Below, one piece after another: positions 9,715 through 17,468 of a stretch of DNA of 64,000 nt. Source of the stretch: Pseudobutyrivibrio ruminis DSM 9787 (GTDB lineage Bacteria > Bacillota > Clostridia > Lachnospirales > Lachnospiraceae). The DNA is taken from positions 310,001 through 374,000 of the forward strand of contig NZ_OBMR01000002.1 of assembly GCF_900218035.1 (NCBI RefSeq), given 5' to 3'. Numbering within the stretch: position 1 is the first letter of the stretch; every line of letters starts with the position of its first letter. A program made the translations under genes and the position numbers. Under the pieces are notes generated by a model. That model was not told where the DNA came from. It saw only the letters and a list, made by a program, of their open reading frames with translations, and did not search any database.

Positions 9715-10461
9715 TTATGTATTATATATAGTTATCACTCCCCGTAAAATCTTTCTAATCTGTTTTTCAGTTGCTATAGGATATACTTCCATAATATGCT
9801 CAGCTATAGCTTTTCCAGATTCTGCGGGATTCATACTATATAAAGATGCCACATGGTCACGCCCATAGATATTTTCAGGCTTAGTATATATGGCGATAGG
9901 CCAGCCATAAGCTTCGCCTTTTTTGTTCTTGCGTTGCCTAAAATCACGTACTGTAAGATATGTCATCATCTGAAGGTCAGTGATTGTACCATCAAAGCCT
10001 TTTTCGCCGCCTTTGCCAAAGCCTGCTTTTTGTTTCAATTCATTAGAATATATTTCATCACAGATTTCTAAAACATCCATAACTTTCTTTTGGCGTCTTG
10101 AAGCTTTTTCATCATCCCATAGAGCATCAAAGTCATAGCCATCACGCCTGTAGTTAGCAAAAAATGGAAACCATTCCTTCGAAATAAATCCAGCTTTCTT
10201 ATTGAAAAACTTACCATAGGCAATGTCACCACGACGTGCTATTATTTCTCTCCATTCCCATGGATCAAGTGTTGGATTGCCACTCCACCAATATTCGGGA
10301 ACTGTGCGCTCTTCTAGTGAAAATCCGGGAATTTCATTCTTAAATAGAGGCAGAAATCCGATTTCATTTATATATTCAATTGCTTCATCAACTGTATGTA
10401 AACATTCTGGATCATCCCATTCCACTCCATACATTACCCATGTACCATTTTCATTAGGCAT
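9715..10461 (-). CDS. Conserved protein, probably AlkZ-related
   Basis: A 248-residue soluble protein with a tryptophan-rich region (EYWWSG, then DPWEWREIIARRGDIAYGKF) and a DALWDDEKASRRQKKVMD segment. From memory these resemble proteins annotated as AlkZ-related in Lachnospiraceae, a family named for the AlkZ/YcaQ DNA glycosylase; the catalytic motif of true AlkZ is not obvious, so a repair role is only a suggestion. AGGAGG precedes the start by 11 nt. It lies between a YdcF gene and a lipoprotein gene. Confidence 0.6.
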   Translation of the reverse strand: MPNENGTWVMYGVEWDDPECLHTVDEAIEYINEIGFLPLFKNEIPGFSLEERTVPEYWWSGNPTLDPWEWREIIARRGDIAYGKFFNKKAGFISKEWFPFFANYRRDGYDFDALWDDEKASRRQKKVMDVLEICDEIYSNELKQKAGFGKGGEKGFDGTITDLQMMTYLTVRDFRQRKNKKGEAYGWPIAIYTKPENIYGRDHVASLYSMNPAESGKAIAEHIMEVYPIATEKQIRKILRGVITIYNT

Positions 10462-10476
10462 TAATTTAAATTCCTC

Positions 10477-11667
10477 CTACTCATCATATTCAATCACATA
10501 CCCTACATGGTCCTTATATTTAGGCACACTTTCAGCTATATCATCGGGCGCAAAATATAGATACAGTCCTGATGAGCCATACATTAAAAGCCCAGCCTTG
10601 CCATCGTCTACGTCCCACTCAGTTTCCTTAAATGATGAATCATAATCAGGATCATTCCTGTACTCATAATCATACGAAGAATACGTATTTACGGTTTCCC
10701 CAGACGGAATAACCCAACGATCACTCAGGAATACATCACCTTCCCATTCACACTTCCTAAAGGCGATATAAAAGGAGTTGTCAGTCATATTTTCCTTTTC
10801 TATAAGTTCCTGGACTACTTCTAGTTCCTCATTACAGGTAATTGTGGCCAGATATCCGCCCATGGCCTGCGCCTCATCAAAGGCTTCCTGCCATGATACA
10901 TTTTCCTTAACCAATTCATACCTATGGCCATAGGAGCTCCATTTGCCAGTTTGTAGCATCGCACGAATCTCGCCAAGCTGATAATAATTATCTGGTCTCT
11001 CTAATAAATCTTTATCTATATATGCTGAAATATTGTTATCAAATTCATCTTCTGTAACTTCTTTACCTTCCCACTCGTATGTATAGTTAATACTACTTTC
11101 CTCTAACTCATCTAGATTCGATAGTCGTTCACGTTCTTCATCAGACATGTAATATAAACCTTCGGCTATTTGTGTAAATTGACCATTTTCCAATTTGGAA
11201 ATATATACAGGATAATAATCCATATGGCCAGTATCAGTATATAATAACCCAGTTTCAGGAATGTATTTCGTGCCAATACGGCTTAGCGCATAATCAACAA
11301 CCTTACCATCATAATAAGTTGCAATTAGCTCTCCACCTGCTTCCATATTTGTATCAATCATAAGCTCAGGTATATCATCGTCATCCAAATAAATAAGAGT
11401 ATAGTCCCAAGTGTTCAAAGTCTCTTCTTTATTAGAATCATCTGAACCAACTTCCATATTGTTAATATAATCCCAATATGCCTGGCCCCACTCAGTAGGA
11501 TATTCTCCCACACTTTCTTCAGCTACCTCATTCTCCTCAGTATCTTGAGACTCCGTAGTCGATTCAATTGTATCAGAAATATCCTCTTCATCAGAAATAG
11601 TCTGCCCACAGCCAATGAGCAGACTACCAATTATTACGCAACTTAATACATTTCTCATTCTCATCAT
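10477..11667 (-). CDS. Lipoprotein with C-terminal C-type-lectin-like domain
   Basis: A 396-residue secreted protein. The signal sequence ends in the lipobox LLIGCG, so the cysteine should be lipidated and the protein tethered outside the membrane. A long acidic linker follows. The C-terminal about 150 residues look like a C-type lectin fold (SWQEAFDEAQAMGGYLATIT, later WVIPSGE and GYVIEYDE), as in domains that bind carbohydrate or protein. ATG 11667 is chosen because AAGGGAG lies nine bases upstream; an earlier in-frame ATG would precede the ribosome site. A TACAAT promoter-like repeat lies at 11693-11711. Confidence 0.8.
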   Translation of the reverse strand: MMRMRNVLSCVIIGSLLIGCGQTISDEEDISDTIESTTESQDTEENEVAEESVGEYPTEWGQAYWDYINNMEVGSDDSNKEETLNTWDYTLIYLDDDDIPELMIDTNMEAGGELIATYYDGKVVDYALSRIGTKYIPETGLLYTDTGHMDYYPVYISKLENGQFTQIAEGLYYMSDEERERLSNLDELEESSINYTYEWEGKEVTEDEFDNNISAYIDKDLLERPDNYYQLGEIRAMLQTGKWSSYGHRYELVKENVSWQEAFDEAQAMGGYLATITCNEELEVVQELIEKENMTDNSFYIAFRKCEWEGDVFLSDRWVIPSGETVNTYSSYDYEYRNDPDYDSSFKETEWDVDDGKAGLLMYGSSGLYLYFAPDDIAESVPKYKDHVGYVIEYDE

Positions 11668-11692
11668 GTTTGCATTCTCCCTTTTGTCCATC

Positions 11693-11711
11693 TTATTGTA
11701 TCATTCCTAGC
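11693..11711 (-). promoter_or_regulatory. Repeated promoter-like element, copy 1
   Basis: Minus strand GCTAGGAATGATACAATAA, with an extended -10 like TGATACAAT. The same 17-19-nt block recurs at 12609-12627, 15297-15313 and 17469-17487, each just upstream of a gene. Confidence 0.55.
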
Positions 11712-11878
11712 GGGCCCTTCTAGGGCCAGGTCTGCCTCCGTATGATACTAAGCATATATTTAATAAATACTCCTTTCTCCCAAGTAATGTCAATATTTCC
11801 CAATACATTGTACATTTTGGGAGAAATCTAAAGTCTTGCTGTTGCCGCTAAACCTAAAATCAGGAAGAAAATTGAAAT

Positions 11879-12096
11879 CCTACGGTTCAAATTTCAAATA
11901 GGACATTTCACCCGTAGGAAAAAGAGAAAAATGACCACTAGTGTGTATTATCTCAATGAATTTCTATAAATTACAGCCAAATTATAAGACTTTCTATAGA
12001 ATGTGTATATTAATTAATAATACCTCAGCCCTGATTACATCAAATCTCCCCCATTCCTACGGTTCAAAATCAATTTTTTAATCAGCTGCCCGTAGG
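11879..12096. repeat. Inverted-repeat unit array D (CCTACGG arms)
   Basis: Two units with arms CCTACGG and CCGTAGG: 11879-11918 (40 nt) and 12056-12096 (41 nt). Both begin CCTACGGTTCAAA and then diverge. The architecture is like arrays at 1862, 50561 and 61255. Confidence 0.75.
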
Positions 12097-12136
12097 ATTT
12101 GAAAATCAATCAAAAAGTTATGCCACACTGACATAA

Positions 12137-12538
12137 TTATTCCTCCACGTCATCTAGCTGAATAATCGAATCTTTCTCTACAGCAGTAACAAAGCTATAG
12201 CTTTCTATTGATTCAATGAGAGAATCTAACTGCTGGTCATTAATTGTATCTTTTATAGATAATGCATATCCAGATATCACATCGTACTTATACATAACCT
12301 CAAGGTTATAAGCATTACAAAGCTCTTGGATTTGCTCTTCAGTGGTCCCATCTTCAACCATTACTATCAAAGAAGACATGCTGTATTCCTGAACTGGCTC
12401 TTCTAACTCTGGTACCTCAACCTCTATCTCTTCAGTTGGAGAATAAATAGGTTCATTTATTTCATCTTGCTCAGCCTCTTTACAGGCCATTAAACCAATT
12501 GAAGCAATACATAATGTAATAATAATCAATCTTTTCAT
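12137..12538 (-). CDS. Lipoprotein with S8-propeptide/I9-like domain
   Basis: A 133-residue lipoprotein: signal sequence MKRLIIITLCIASIGLMAC, with the lipobox cysteine at residue 19, then an acidic linker. The C-terminal 75 residues (SLIVMVEDGTTEEQIQELC, YKYDVISGYAL, VTAVEKD) read like the inhibitor I9 domain that forms the propeptide of subtilisin-type proteases, but no protease is attached or nearby. A stand-alone protease inhibitor is a reasonable inference. The start has AGAGGATT upstream; an in-frame ATG 17 codons earlier would spoil the signal peptide. Confidence 0.7.
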   Translation of the reverse strand: MKRLIIITLCIASIGLMACKEAEQDEINEPIYSPTEEIEVEVPELEEPVQEYSMSSLIVMVEDGTTEEQIQELCNAYNLEVMYKYDVISGYALSIKDTINDQQLDSLIESIESYSFVTAVEKDSIIQLDDVEE

Positions 12539-12608
12539 ACTATTAATCCTCTCTAGTTTCACATGGAGTGCACGCTCCCCCTTGCTCATACCTATTTCCT
12601 AGTTTTTA

Positions 12609-12627
12609 TTATTGTACCATTCCTAGC
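12609..12627 (-). promoter_or_regulatory. Repeated promoter-like element, copy 2
   Basis: Minus strand GCTAGGAATGGTACAATAA, extended -10 TGGTACAAT, 70-90 nt upstream of the I9-like lipoprotein gene. Confidence 0.55.
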
Positions 12628-12650
12628 AACCCCTGTAACTAAAACTAAAA

Positions 12651-12676
12651 TCAGGAGGCAACGTGTTGCCTCCTGA
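12651..12676 (-). terminator. Terminator of first Rpn gene
   Basis: TCAGGAGGCAA / TTGCCTCCTGA stem with 4-nt loop, followed on the minus strand by TTTTAGTTTTAG. The stem is repeated at 15336-15363 after the second Rpn gene. Confidence 0.85.
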
Positions 12677-12686
12677 TTTGTATTTT

Positions 12687-13565
12687 CTATAGCATTTTTA
12701 AATACTTGTCATAATTAGCACTGGCAATACCAAGATTGCTCATTGCTTCTTCCGCTGTGATGCCTAATTTACTCATCAACGACTTTATACATTCAACAAG
12801 TTTCTCTTCTCGGCCTTCTTCTCGACCTTGTTCTCGACCTTCTTCTCGACCTTCTTCTCGTCCTTCTTCGCGCCCTTGCTCCAAAGCCTCGTGCCTAATA
12901 AGTGCTTCCTCTTCCCATTTCTGCATATATTTAACACCTACTTCCTCGCTGGCCTTCACCCTAGCGACTCGCGCCTTTATCTTTTCAAGATTTGATGAGG
13001 CCATGATGTTATTGTTCTCTTCATCTTCATTATATTCAATGAATTTCATTAGCGCAATAAATTCAGGTGATACTTCGCTAACATTTGTGCCATGAGTATT
13101 AATAAAAATACGTTTTGCTCCATCCTCAAGCTTTAATTTGGGATGCTCCATGCAAACACTTTCAAAGGTGTAAACATACTTGCCTAATCCGAACAAATCA
13201 AATGGCATAATCATAATAATGGTTGTGTTATTGATACTATTAAAATCAACTTCGCCTGGCGCCAAAAGGGACGAATCAATCAGTGCCTGATAGTACCTAG
13301 TTCTCTTAACCAAATCATCTCGCTTCCCTTTTTGCATCTCCGTGTTGTAGATGTTGGACTTGTCGTCCATTGCAAATACATCTACTCTGATGGAGCGGAG
13401 CCATGGGGCTGTCCTGAATTCCTTCTCTGTCTGTGCTTCTGATAAAAGGTTAAGTTCCTCATCTCCCAAGATTATACGCAGCAGCGCCTCGTAAGCCTCG
13501 CTGTCCTCCACCACTTCATCAAATAAAAATTTGTCCAATAATGTAAGTTCCTGTAGGGTCTTCAC
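12687..13565 (-). CDS. Rpn family recombination-promoting nuclease, copy 1
   Basis: A 292-residue member of the Rpn/PD-(D/E)XK transposase-like family. The nuclease core has DKFLFDEVVED, VDVFAMDDKSNIYNTEMQKG (D...ExQK type catalytic cluster) and RTRYYQALID. Rpn proteins are DNA endonucleases that promote recombination and have been linked to phage defence. A run of GREE/GREQ repeats (about residues 230-254) forms a charged helix before the C-terminal region. It is almost identical to the copy at 15373-16251, differing mainly in the repeat region. A LexA-like box overlaps its promoter. AGGAGGT lies upstream of the start, whose codon is GTG. Confidence 0.88.
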   Translation of the reverse strand: MKTLQELTLLDKFLFDEVVEDSEAYEALLRIILGDEELNLLSEAQTEKEFRTAPWLRSIRVDVFAMDDKSNIYNTEMQKGKRDDLVKRTRYYQALIDSSLLAPGEVDFNSINNTTIIMIMPFDLFGLGKYVYTFESVCMEHPKLKLEDGAKRIFINTHGTNVSEVSPEFIALMKFIEYNEDEENNNIMASSNLEKIKARVARVKASEEVGVKYMQKWEEEALIRHEALEQGREEGREEGREEGREQGREEGREEKLVECIKSLMSKLGITAEEAMSNLGIASANYDKYLKML

Positions 13566-13619
13566 AATACTACCTCCTGTACCCTATAATATGTTCTAAT
13601 TATACCGAACATCTTTTCG

Positions 13620-13631
13620 GAACACTAGTTC
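13620..13631. promoter_or_regulatory. LexA (SOS) box-like palindrome before Rpn copy 1
   Basis: GAACACTAGTTC (GAAC-4-GTTC on the minus strand), the Gram-positive LexA core. It lies 15 nt upstream of the -10 TATAAT (13599-13604), overlapping the -35 position. Confidence 0.55.
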
Positions 13632-13717
13632 TATTTTGCACAAATTTTATTTTCTCGATGGCTCTATTCTAGCTAAAATCCTCAACTGCTTCTATCCTCA
13701 CTCAATGCCTCTTTATC

Positions 13718-14191
13718 CTAATTCCCCCGAACAACTCTAAAATATGATGGACGTTTCTTCAGATACTTAATTCTCACCCTGCCATGTCTTCGATTATTAG
13801 CTTCATGATCAGAAATATATTTGATATATTCCCTGTTGTTAACAGTATATTTAATCTGAATGTCCTTGTATTTCCTGTATTTTGTTGCTGTTCTAGGATT
13901 AGAACCGGGAAACACATATTCTTGGTACGTTTCTTCATGTCCTGTAAGTGTAGCATGTGTATATTCCCAATTAGATGCCTTACTTTTATAAATATTCCAG
14001 CAAACCACGTGCGCGGGAATCACAATCCCTACTACAATTACAACTGCCAGTACAACAATTCTATCAATTAAATCGTCAGTTCTTTGGTATCTAACGGAAT
14101 CTTCTATGATTACGTATCCAAATGTCAAAAGGGCAAAATCCAAAAAAGCTAGCATTAAAAACATACATAATTCGCCAAATTTTTTTCCCAT
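13718..14191 (-). CDS. DUF3592-like membrane protein
   Basis: A 157-residue protein with two membrane segments (about residues 8-30 and 45-68) and a soluble C-terminal domain containing a TYQEYVFPGSNPRTATKYRK stretch and the IQIKYTVNNREY strand pair, as in DUF3592-type proteins. Role unknown. ATG 14191 has GGGAG eight nt upstream; an ATG eight codons earlier has no ribosome site. It lies between the two Rpn repeats, immediately downstream of the macro-domain gene. Confidence 0.7.
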   Translation of the reverse strand: MGKKFGELCMFLMLAFLDFALLTFGYVIIEDSVRYQRTDDLIDRIVVLAVVIVVGIVIPAHVVCWNIYKSKASNWEYTHATLTGHEETYQEYVFPGSNPRTATKYRKYKDIQIKYTVNNREYIKYISDHEANNRRHGRVRIKYLKKRPSYFRVVRGN

Positions 14192-14229
14192 ATTAACTAC
14201 TCCCACTTCTTCCATATTTACAGTATTTC

Positions 14230-14751
14230 CTATATTTGCGCCTCAGCTGATTTCATTTCACTACTTGTAAAAGCACAAAGTAATACATCCACGTCATAAT
14301 CTGGATAATCCTTAGTGAAGCTCTCGTATGCTCTCTTGCATTGTTTAGCTGACTCTCCAGGAGCATCTGCTAAACTACCGCCAAATATTCCTGAACTTAT
14401 TAAAGGGAATGAAATACTATGAAGACCATTATCCTTAAGAACAACTAGAGAATTGTAATAAGCTTCAAATAATTCCTCAAATGCTTTAGGAGTAGCTCCA
14501 AAATTTGGACCTACTGCATGAATTATATATTTACAATTAGTCATGTTAAAAGCTGGAGTAATAGCCGCTTCACCATCATTTAGAGGTGGATTGCATTTAT
14601 CACAAGCATCTGATAATTCTCTCATTCCAGCTTTGCTAAAGATAACACCACATATACCACCACCGGCAGCTAAATATCTATTGGCGGCATTAACAACTGC
14701 ATCAACCTTTTGGTCTGCACATGATCCATTTATCAATTTTAAACTGCTCAT
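14230..14751 (-). CDS. Macro domain protein
   Basis: A 173-residue single-domain macro protein. It begins LINGSCADQKVDAVVNAANR and has AAGGGICGVIF, the ADP-ribose-binding glycine loop, then YIIHAVGP and SFPLISSGIFGG. Members bind or hydrolyse ADP-ribose derivatives, such as O-acetyl-ADP-ribose. AAGGAG precedes the start. It sits between the two Rpn repeats, next to a flavodoxin gene, and may be mobile cargo. Confidence 0.92.
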   Translation of the reverse strand: MSSLKLINGSCADQKVDAVVNAANRYLAAGGGICGVIFSKAGMRELSDACDKCNPPLNDGEAAITPAFNMTNCKYIIHAVGPNFGATPKAFEELFEAYYNSLVVLKDNGLHSISFPLISSGIFGGSLADAPGESAKQCKRAYESFTKDYPDYDVDVLLCAFTSSEMKSAEAQI

Positions 14752-14791
14752 AAGACTATTCTCCTTCTACTGCTTTTCTACATTTTTCACC

Positions 14792-15274
14792 TTAAAAGAT
14801 TTCCTTACAAAAATCTTCTATTTTTTTATCATTATCATCACTAGGCTTGTCCTTTGGATCAATAAGAATAAGTGTAGCAGCAAGCGAATCTATCCCAATG
14901 CTCTCCTTCAATTTTCCAAAAGCTTTCTCTGCACCAGCTCCACTTTGACATGCGAATGCTGCAATTCTCTTTTCTTTAATCCCAGGGTTCTCTTTTATAA
15001 ATGTTCTAAGTGGTGGAGTAATATTGCTAGCCCAAACCGGAAAACCAAATACTATCTGCTCATAAGAAGCTAAATCTATAGAATATGGTTCCAAATCAGG
15101 AGTTTCTGCCATAACAGCACTCTTCCCGCCCCAGAAGAATTTTGCAAATCCTTTTTCTGGATACTTTTTAACAGGAACTAATCTTAATGTATCAGCACCT
15201 ATCTTCTCTGCAATTTTCTTAACAACAAAGTCAGTATTTCCCTCATGGGAATAATAAATAATAAGTGTTTTCAT
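14792..15274 (-). CDS. Flavodoxin family protein
   Basis: A 160-residue flavodoxin-fold protein. The N-terminal MKTLIIYYSHEGNTDFVVKK contains the FMN phosphate loop (SHEGNT), followed by QIVFGFPVWASNITPPLRTF. Members carry FMN as electron carriers or quinone reductases. GAGGGGGA lies nine nt before ATG 15274. A TACAAT promoter-like repeat lies directly upstream at 15297-15313. Confidence 0.9.
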   Translation of the reverse strand: MKTLIIYYSHEGNTDFVVKKIAEKIGADTLRLVPVKKYPEKGFAKFFWGGKSAVMAETPDLEPYSIDLASYEQIVFGFPVWASNITPPLRTFIKENPGIKEKRIAAFACQSGAGAEKAFGKLKESIGIDSLAATLILIDPKDKPSDDNDKKIEDFCKEIF

Positions 15275-15296
15275 GAAAAAATCCCCCTCATGTACA

Positions 15297-15313
15297 ATTG
15301 TACCATTCCAAGC
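15297..15313 (-). promoter_or_regulatory. Repeated promoter-like element, copy 3
   Basis: Minus strand GCTTGGAATGGTACAAT, extended -10, 25-40 nt upstream of the flavodoxin start. Confidence 0.55.
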
Positions 15314-15335
15314 AAACCCTGTAACCAAACCTAAA

Positions 15336-15363
15336 ATCAGGAGGCAACGAAGTGCCTCCTGAT
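15336..15363 (-). terminator. Terminator of second Rpn gene
   Basis: ATCAGGAGGCA / TGCCTCCTGAT stem, followed on the minus strand by TTTTAGG. Loop differs from the first copy. Confidence 0.85.
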
Positions 15364-15372
15364 TTGTATTTT

Positions 15373-16251
15373 CTATAGCATTTTTAAATACTTGTCATAA
15401 TTAGCACTGGCAATACCAAGATTGCTCATTGCCTCTTCTGCTGTGATGCCCATATTGTTCATTAAATTTTTTATAGATCGAACTATTACTAGATTTTCAC
15501 CTTGCTTTTTACCTATTTCTATACCTTCTTCTCGGCCTTCTTCTCGACCTTCTTCTCGACCTTGCTCCAAGGCCTCATGTCTTATGAGATCTTCCTCTTC
15601 CCATTTCTGCATATACCTAACACCTACTTTCTCGCTGGCCTTCACCCGCGCGACTCGCGCCTTAATCTTTTCAAGATTTGATGAGGCCATGATGTTATTA
15701 TTCTCTTCATCTTCATTATATTCAATGAATTTCATCAACGCAATAAATTCAGGTGAAACTTCGCTAACATTTGTGCCATGAGTATTAATAAAAATACGCT
15801 TTGCTCCATCCTCAAGCTTTAATTCTGGATGCTCCATACAAACACTTTCAAAGGTGTAAACATACTTGCCTAAGCCGAACAAATCAAATGGCATAATCAT
15901 AATAATGGTTGTGTTATTGATACTATTAAAATCAACTTCGCCTGGCGTCAAAAGGGACGAATCAATCAAAGCTTGATAGTACCTGGTTCTCTTAACCAAA
16001 TCATCTCGCTTCCCTTTTTGCATTTCCGTGTTGTAGATGTTGCACTTGTCATCCATTGCAAATACATCTACTCTGATGGAGCGAAGCCAGGGGGCTGTTC
16101 TAAATTCCTTTTCAGTCTGTGCCTCTGATAGAAGGTTAAGCTCCTCATCTCCCAAGATTATGCGTAGCAGCGCCTCGTAAGCCTCACTGTCCTCCACCAC
16201 TTCATCAAATAAAAATTTGTCCAATAATGTAAGTTCCTGTAGGGTCTTCAC
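15373..16251 (-). CDS. Rpn family recombination-promoting nuclease, copy 2
   Basis: A 292-residue paralogue of the protein at 12687-13565 with only scattered substitutions over the nuclease core (for example DKCNIYN in place of DKSNIYN). The charged repeat is shorter and degenerate: QGREEGREEGREEGIEIGKK. Total length is the same because the following segment has also changed. The last 24 residues (EEAMSNLGIASANYDKYLKM and neighbours) are again identical. Promoter, LexA-like box and terminator are all duplicated too, so both copies are probably functional. Confidence 0.87.
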   Translation of the reverse strand: MKTLQELTLLDKFLFDEVVEDSEAYEALLRIILGDEELNLLSEAQTEKEFRTAPWLRSIRVDVFAMDDKCNIYNTEMQKGKRDDLVKRTRYYQALIDSSLLTPGEVDFNSINNTTIIMIMPFDLFGLGKYVYTFESVCMEHPELKLEDGAKRIFINTHGTNVSEVSPEFIALMKFIEYNEDEENNNIMASSNLEKIKARVARVKASEKVGVRYMQKWEEEDLIRHEALEQGREEGREEGREEGIEIGKKQGENLVIVRSIKNLMNNMGITAEEAMSNLGIASANYDKYLKML

Positions 16252-16305
16252 AATACTACCTCCTGTACCCTATAATATGTTCTAATTATACCGAACATCC
16301 TTTCG

Positions 16306-16317
16306 GAACACTAGTTC
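16306..16317. promoter_or_regulatory. LexA (SOS) box-like palindrome before Rpn copy 2
   Basis: GAACACTAGTTC, identical to 13620-13631 and at the same distance from a TATAAT -10 (16285-16290). Confidence 0.55.
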
Positions 16318-16358
16318 TATTTTGCACAAATTTTATTTTCCCAGTGGCTTTCTTCTAG

Positions 16359-17099
16359 CTATTTTTCCTCTTCACTATTTTTCCTATTTCCCATAACCAT
16401 TCCAAGCATCATTCCGAATATCATGCCAACACACATCCAGGTTCCAATTTTATCGGCAGATGCTCCAATAGCCGCTCCAACAGCCATACCGATGCACATA
16501 CCAATAGACATTCCTGATTCCATGCCTTCAGACCTTCTCTCATCTGCTTTAACGTATTTACGAACTATCTCAAGCCCGCCTATAGGAACGCAGAACTTCT
16601 CATCCCTTGGTGGCTGGCATGCCTGATACACTTCCTCTAGGTCGAACCACTCTACACTGTCCAGCTCTTCCTTTTGAATGGTAAGATTATCGATTCCTAC
16701 CTCCTCGTCATAGACATAGACGAATGCAATTTCATTGTCCTTAAAAGGCTTGCCATGGAATTCCTTTTCATATTGAATTGGAAATGTTCCTGCAAAATGC
16801 AAATCATCTGGATCCGCCTGGATGCCAAGCTCCTCCGACAATTCTCTAACAGCAGATTCCAATGGCTCATCCCCAGCCTGGATATGCCCAGCTGATGAAG
16901 TATCATATCTGCCAGGAAAAGAATCCTTATTCATAGCTCTCTTCTGTAAAAGAACCTCTGTCTTATCTCCATTTTCACGAACCACCCATATGTGTGCTGT
17001 TCTATGTCTAATGCCCTCAGCATGCGCCTGTGATCTGGTCACTGTTTCGCCTGTAGGCTGCCCGTTTTCATCCACGATGTCAAAAATTTCTTCTGCCAT
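16359..17099 (-). CDS. Nudix hydrolase with C-terminal glycine-zipper membrane segments
   Basis: A 246-residue protein. Residues 1-175 are a YfcD/IPP-isomerase-like Nudix domain: EIFDIVDENGQPTGETVTRS, RTAHIWVV, and the Nudix box around AGHIQAGDEPLESAVRELSE with EELGI (Asp replaces the first Glu; RE..EE retained). The C-terminal 55 residues are two glycine- and methionine-rich hydrophobic segments (GMCIGMAVGAAIGAS and CVGMIFGMMLGMVMG), an unusual fusion that should tether the enzyme to the membrane. The start ATG overlaps the end of the Spx/ArsC gene, whose last codons supply the GTGGGAG ribosome site. Confidence 0.85.
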   Translation of the reverse strand: MAEEIFDIVDENGQPTGETVTRSQAHAEGIRHRTAHIWVVRENGDKTEVLLQKRAMNKDSFPGRYDTSSAGHIQAGDEPLESAVRELSEELGIQADPDDLHFAGTFPIQYEKEFHGKPFKDNEIAFVYVYDEEVGIDNLTIQKEELDSVEWFDLEEVYQACQPPRDEKFCVPIGGLEIVRKYVKADERRSEGMESGMSIGMCIGMAVGAAIGASADKIGTWMCVGMIFGMMLGMVMGNRKNSEEEK

Positions 17100-17100
17100 A

Positions 17101-17442
17101 TTACTCCCACTTCTTCCACACATCAGGCTGATAGCCAAGTGTAGACTGCTTTCCATTTCTCACAACCGGAGTCTTGATAATCTGCTGTGATTCAAGAAGC
17201 TTCTCCAACTTGTCCTCATCAGCAATATGCTGGAACAAAGCAACAGCATCCTGGTCCTTCGCATTTACGTTAACCATATTTGCGATACCGCCATTAGCAG
17301 AAGCAACAGATGTAAGCTCTCCCTTGCTCATGCCCTTCTCACGCATATCGATAAACTGATACTTGATGCCACGCTCTTTGAAGAAGCGCTCCGCTTTCTT
17401 TGTATCGTTGCACTTCTTAGTGCCGAAGATTTGTATGTTCAT
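17101..17442 (-). CDS. Spx/ArsC family protein, copy 1
   Basis: A 113-residue thioredoxin-fold protein of the ArsC/Spx family: IQIFGTKKCNDTKKAERFF has a single cysteine in place of CxxC, followed by KYQFIDMREKGMSKGEL and the cis-proline region IIKTPVVRNG. It lacks the length and C-terminal features of the global regulator Spx, so an ArsC/YffB-like reductase is equally possible. A second copy is at 22599-22940. GGACGG lies upstream of the start. It is translationally coupled to the Nudix gene. Confidence 0.87.
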   Translation of the reverse strand: MNIQIFGTKKCNDTKKAERFFKERGIKYQFIDMREKGMSKGELTSVASANGGIANMVNVNAKDQDAVALFQHIADEDKLEKLLESQQIIKTPVVRNGKQSTLGYQPDVWKKWE

Positions 17443-17468
17443 AAAAATATTATCCGTCCTAGTTTTTA

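Larger units (their letters stand above)
11668..12136. other. 469-nt intergenic region with inverted repeats
   Basis: No gene seen. It contains a repeated promoter-like element (11693-11711), a GC-rich stretch (GCGGGCCC...GGGCC), an inverted repeat TTTCTCCC/GGGAGAAA spanning about 11775-11826, and two CCTACGG/CCGTAGG units at 11879-11918 and 12056-12096. Confidence 0.75.
12612..13677. repeat. About 1.06-kb direct repeat, left copy
   Basis: The Rpn gene together with its promoter, LexA-like box and terminator is repeated nearly base for base at about 15297-16361 in the same orientation. Similarity runs from ATTGTACCATTCC to CTAGCTA. Boundaries were estimated by eye. Confidence 0.8.
15297..16361. 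repeat. About 1.06-kb direct repeat, right copy
   Basis: Near-identical partner of 12612-13677, in the same orientation, enclosing the second Rpn gene. The 1.6 kb between copies holds flavodoxin, macro-domain and DUF3592-like genes. Confidence 0.8.

Noticed and set aside
12736-13095. Serine/arginine-rich plus-strand frame opposite the Rpn gene
   Set aside because: It is the reverse reading of the GREE repeat; a mirror occurs opposite the second Rpn copy.
12612-16361. Composite transposon or IS elements around the Rpn genes
   Set aside because: Rpn proteins resemble transposases, but I see no terminal inverted repeats or target-site duplications at the ends of the 1.06-kb repeats. Recorded only as direct repeats.
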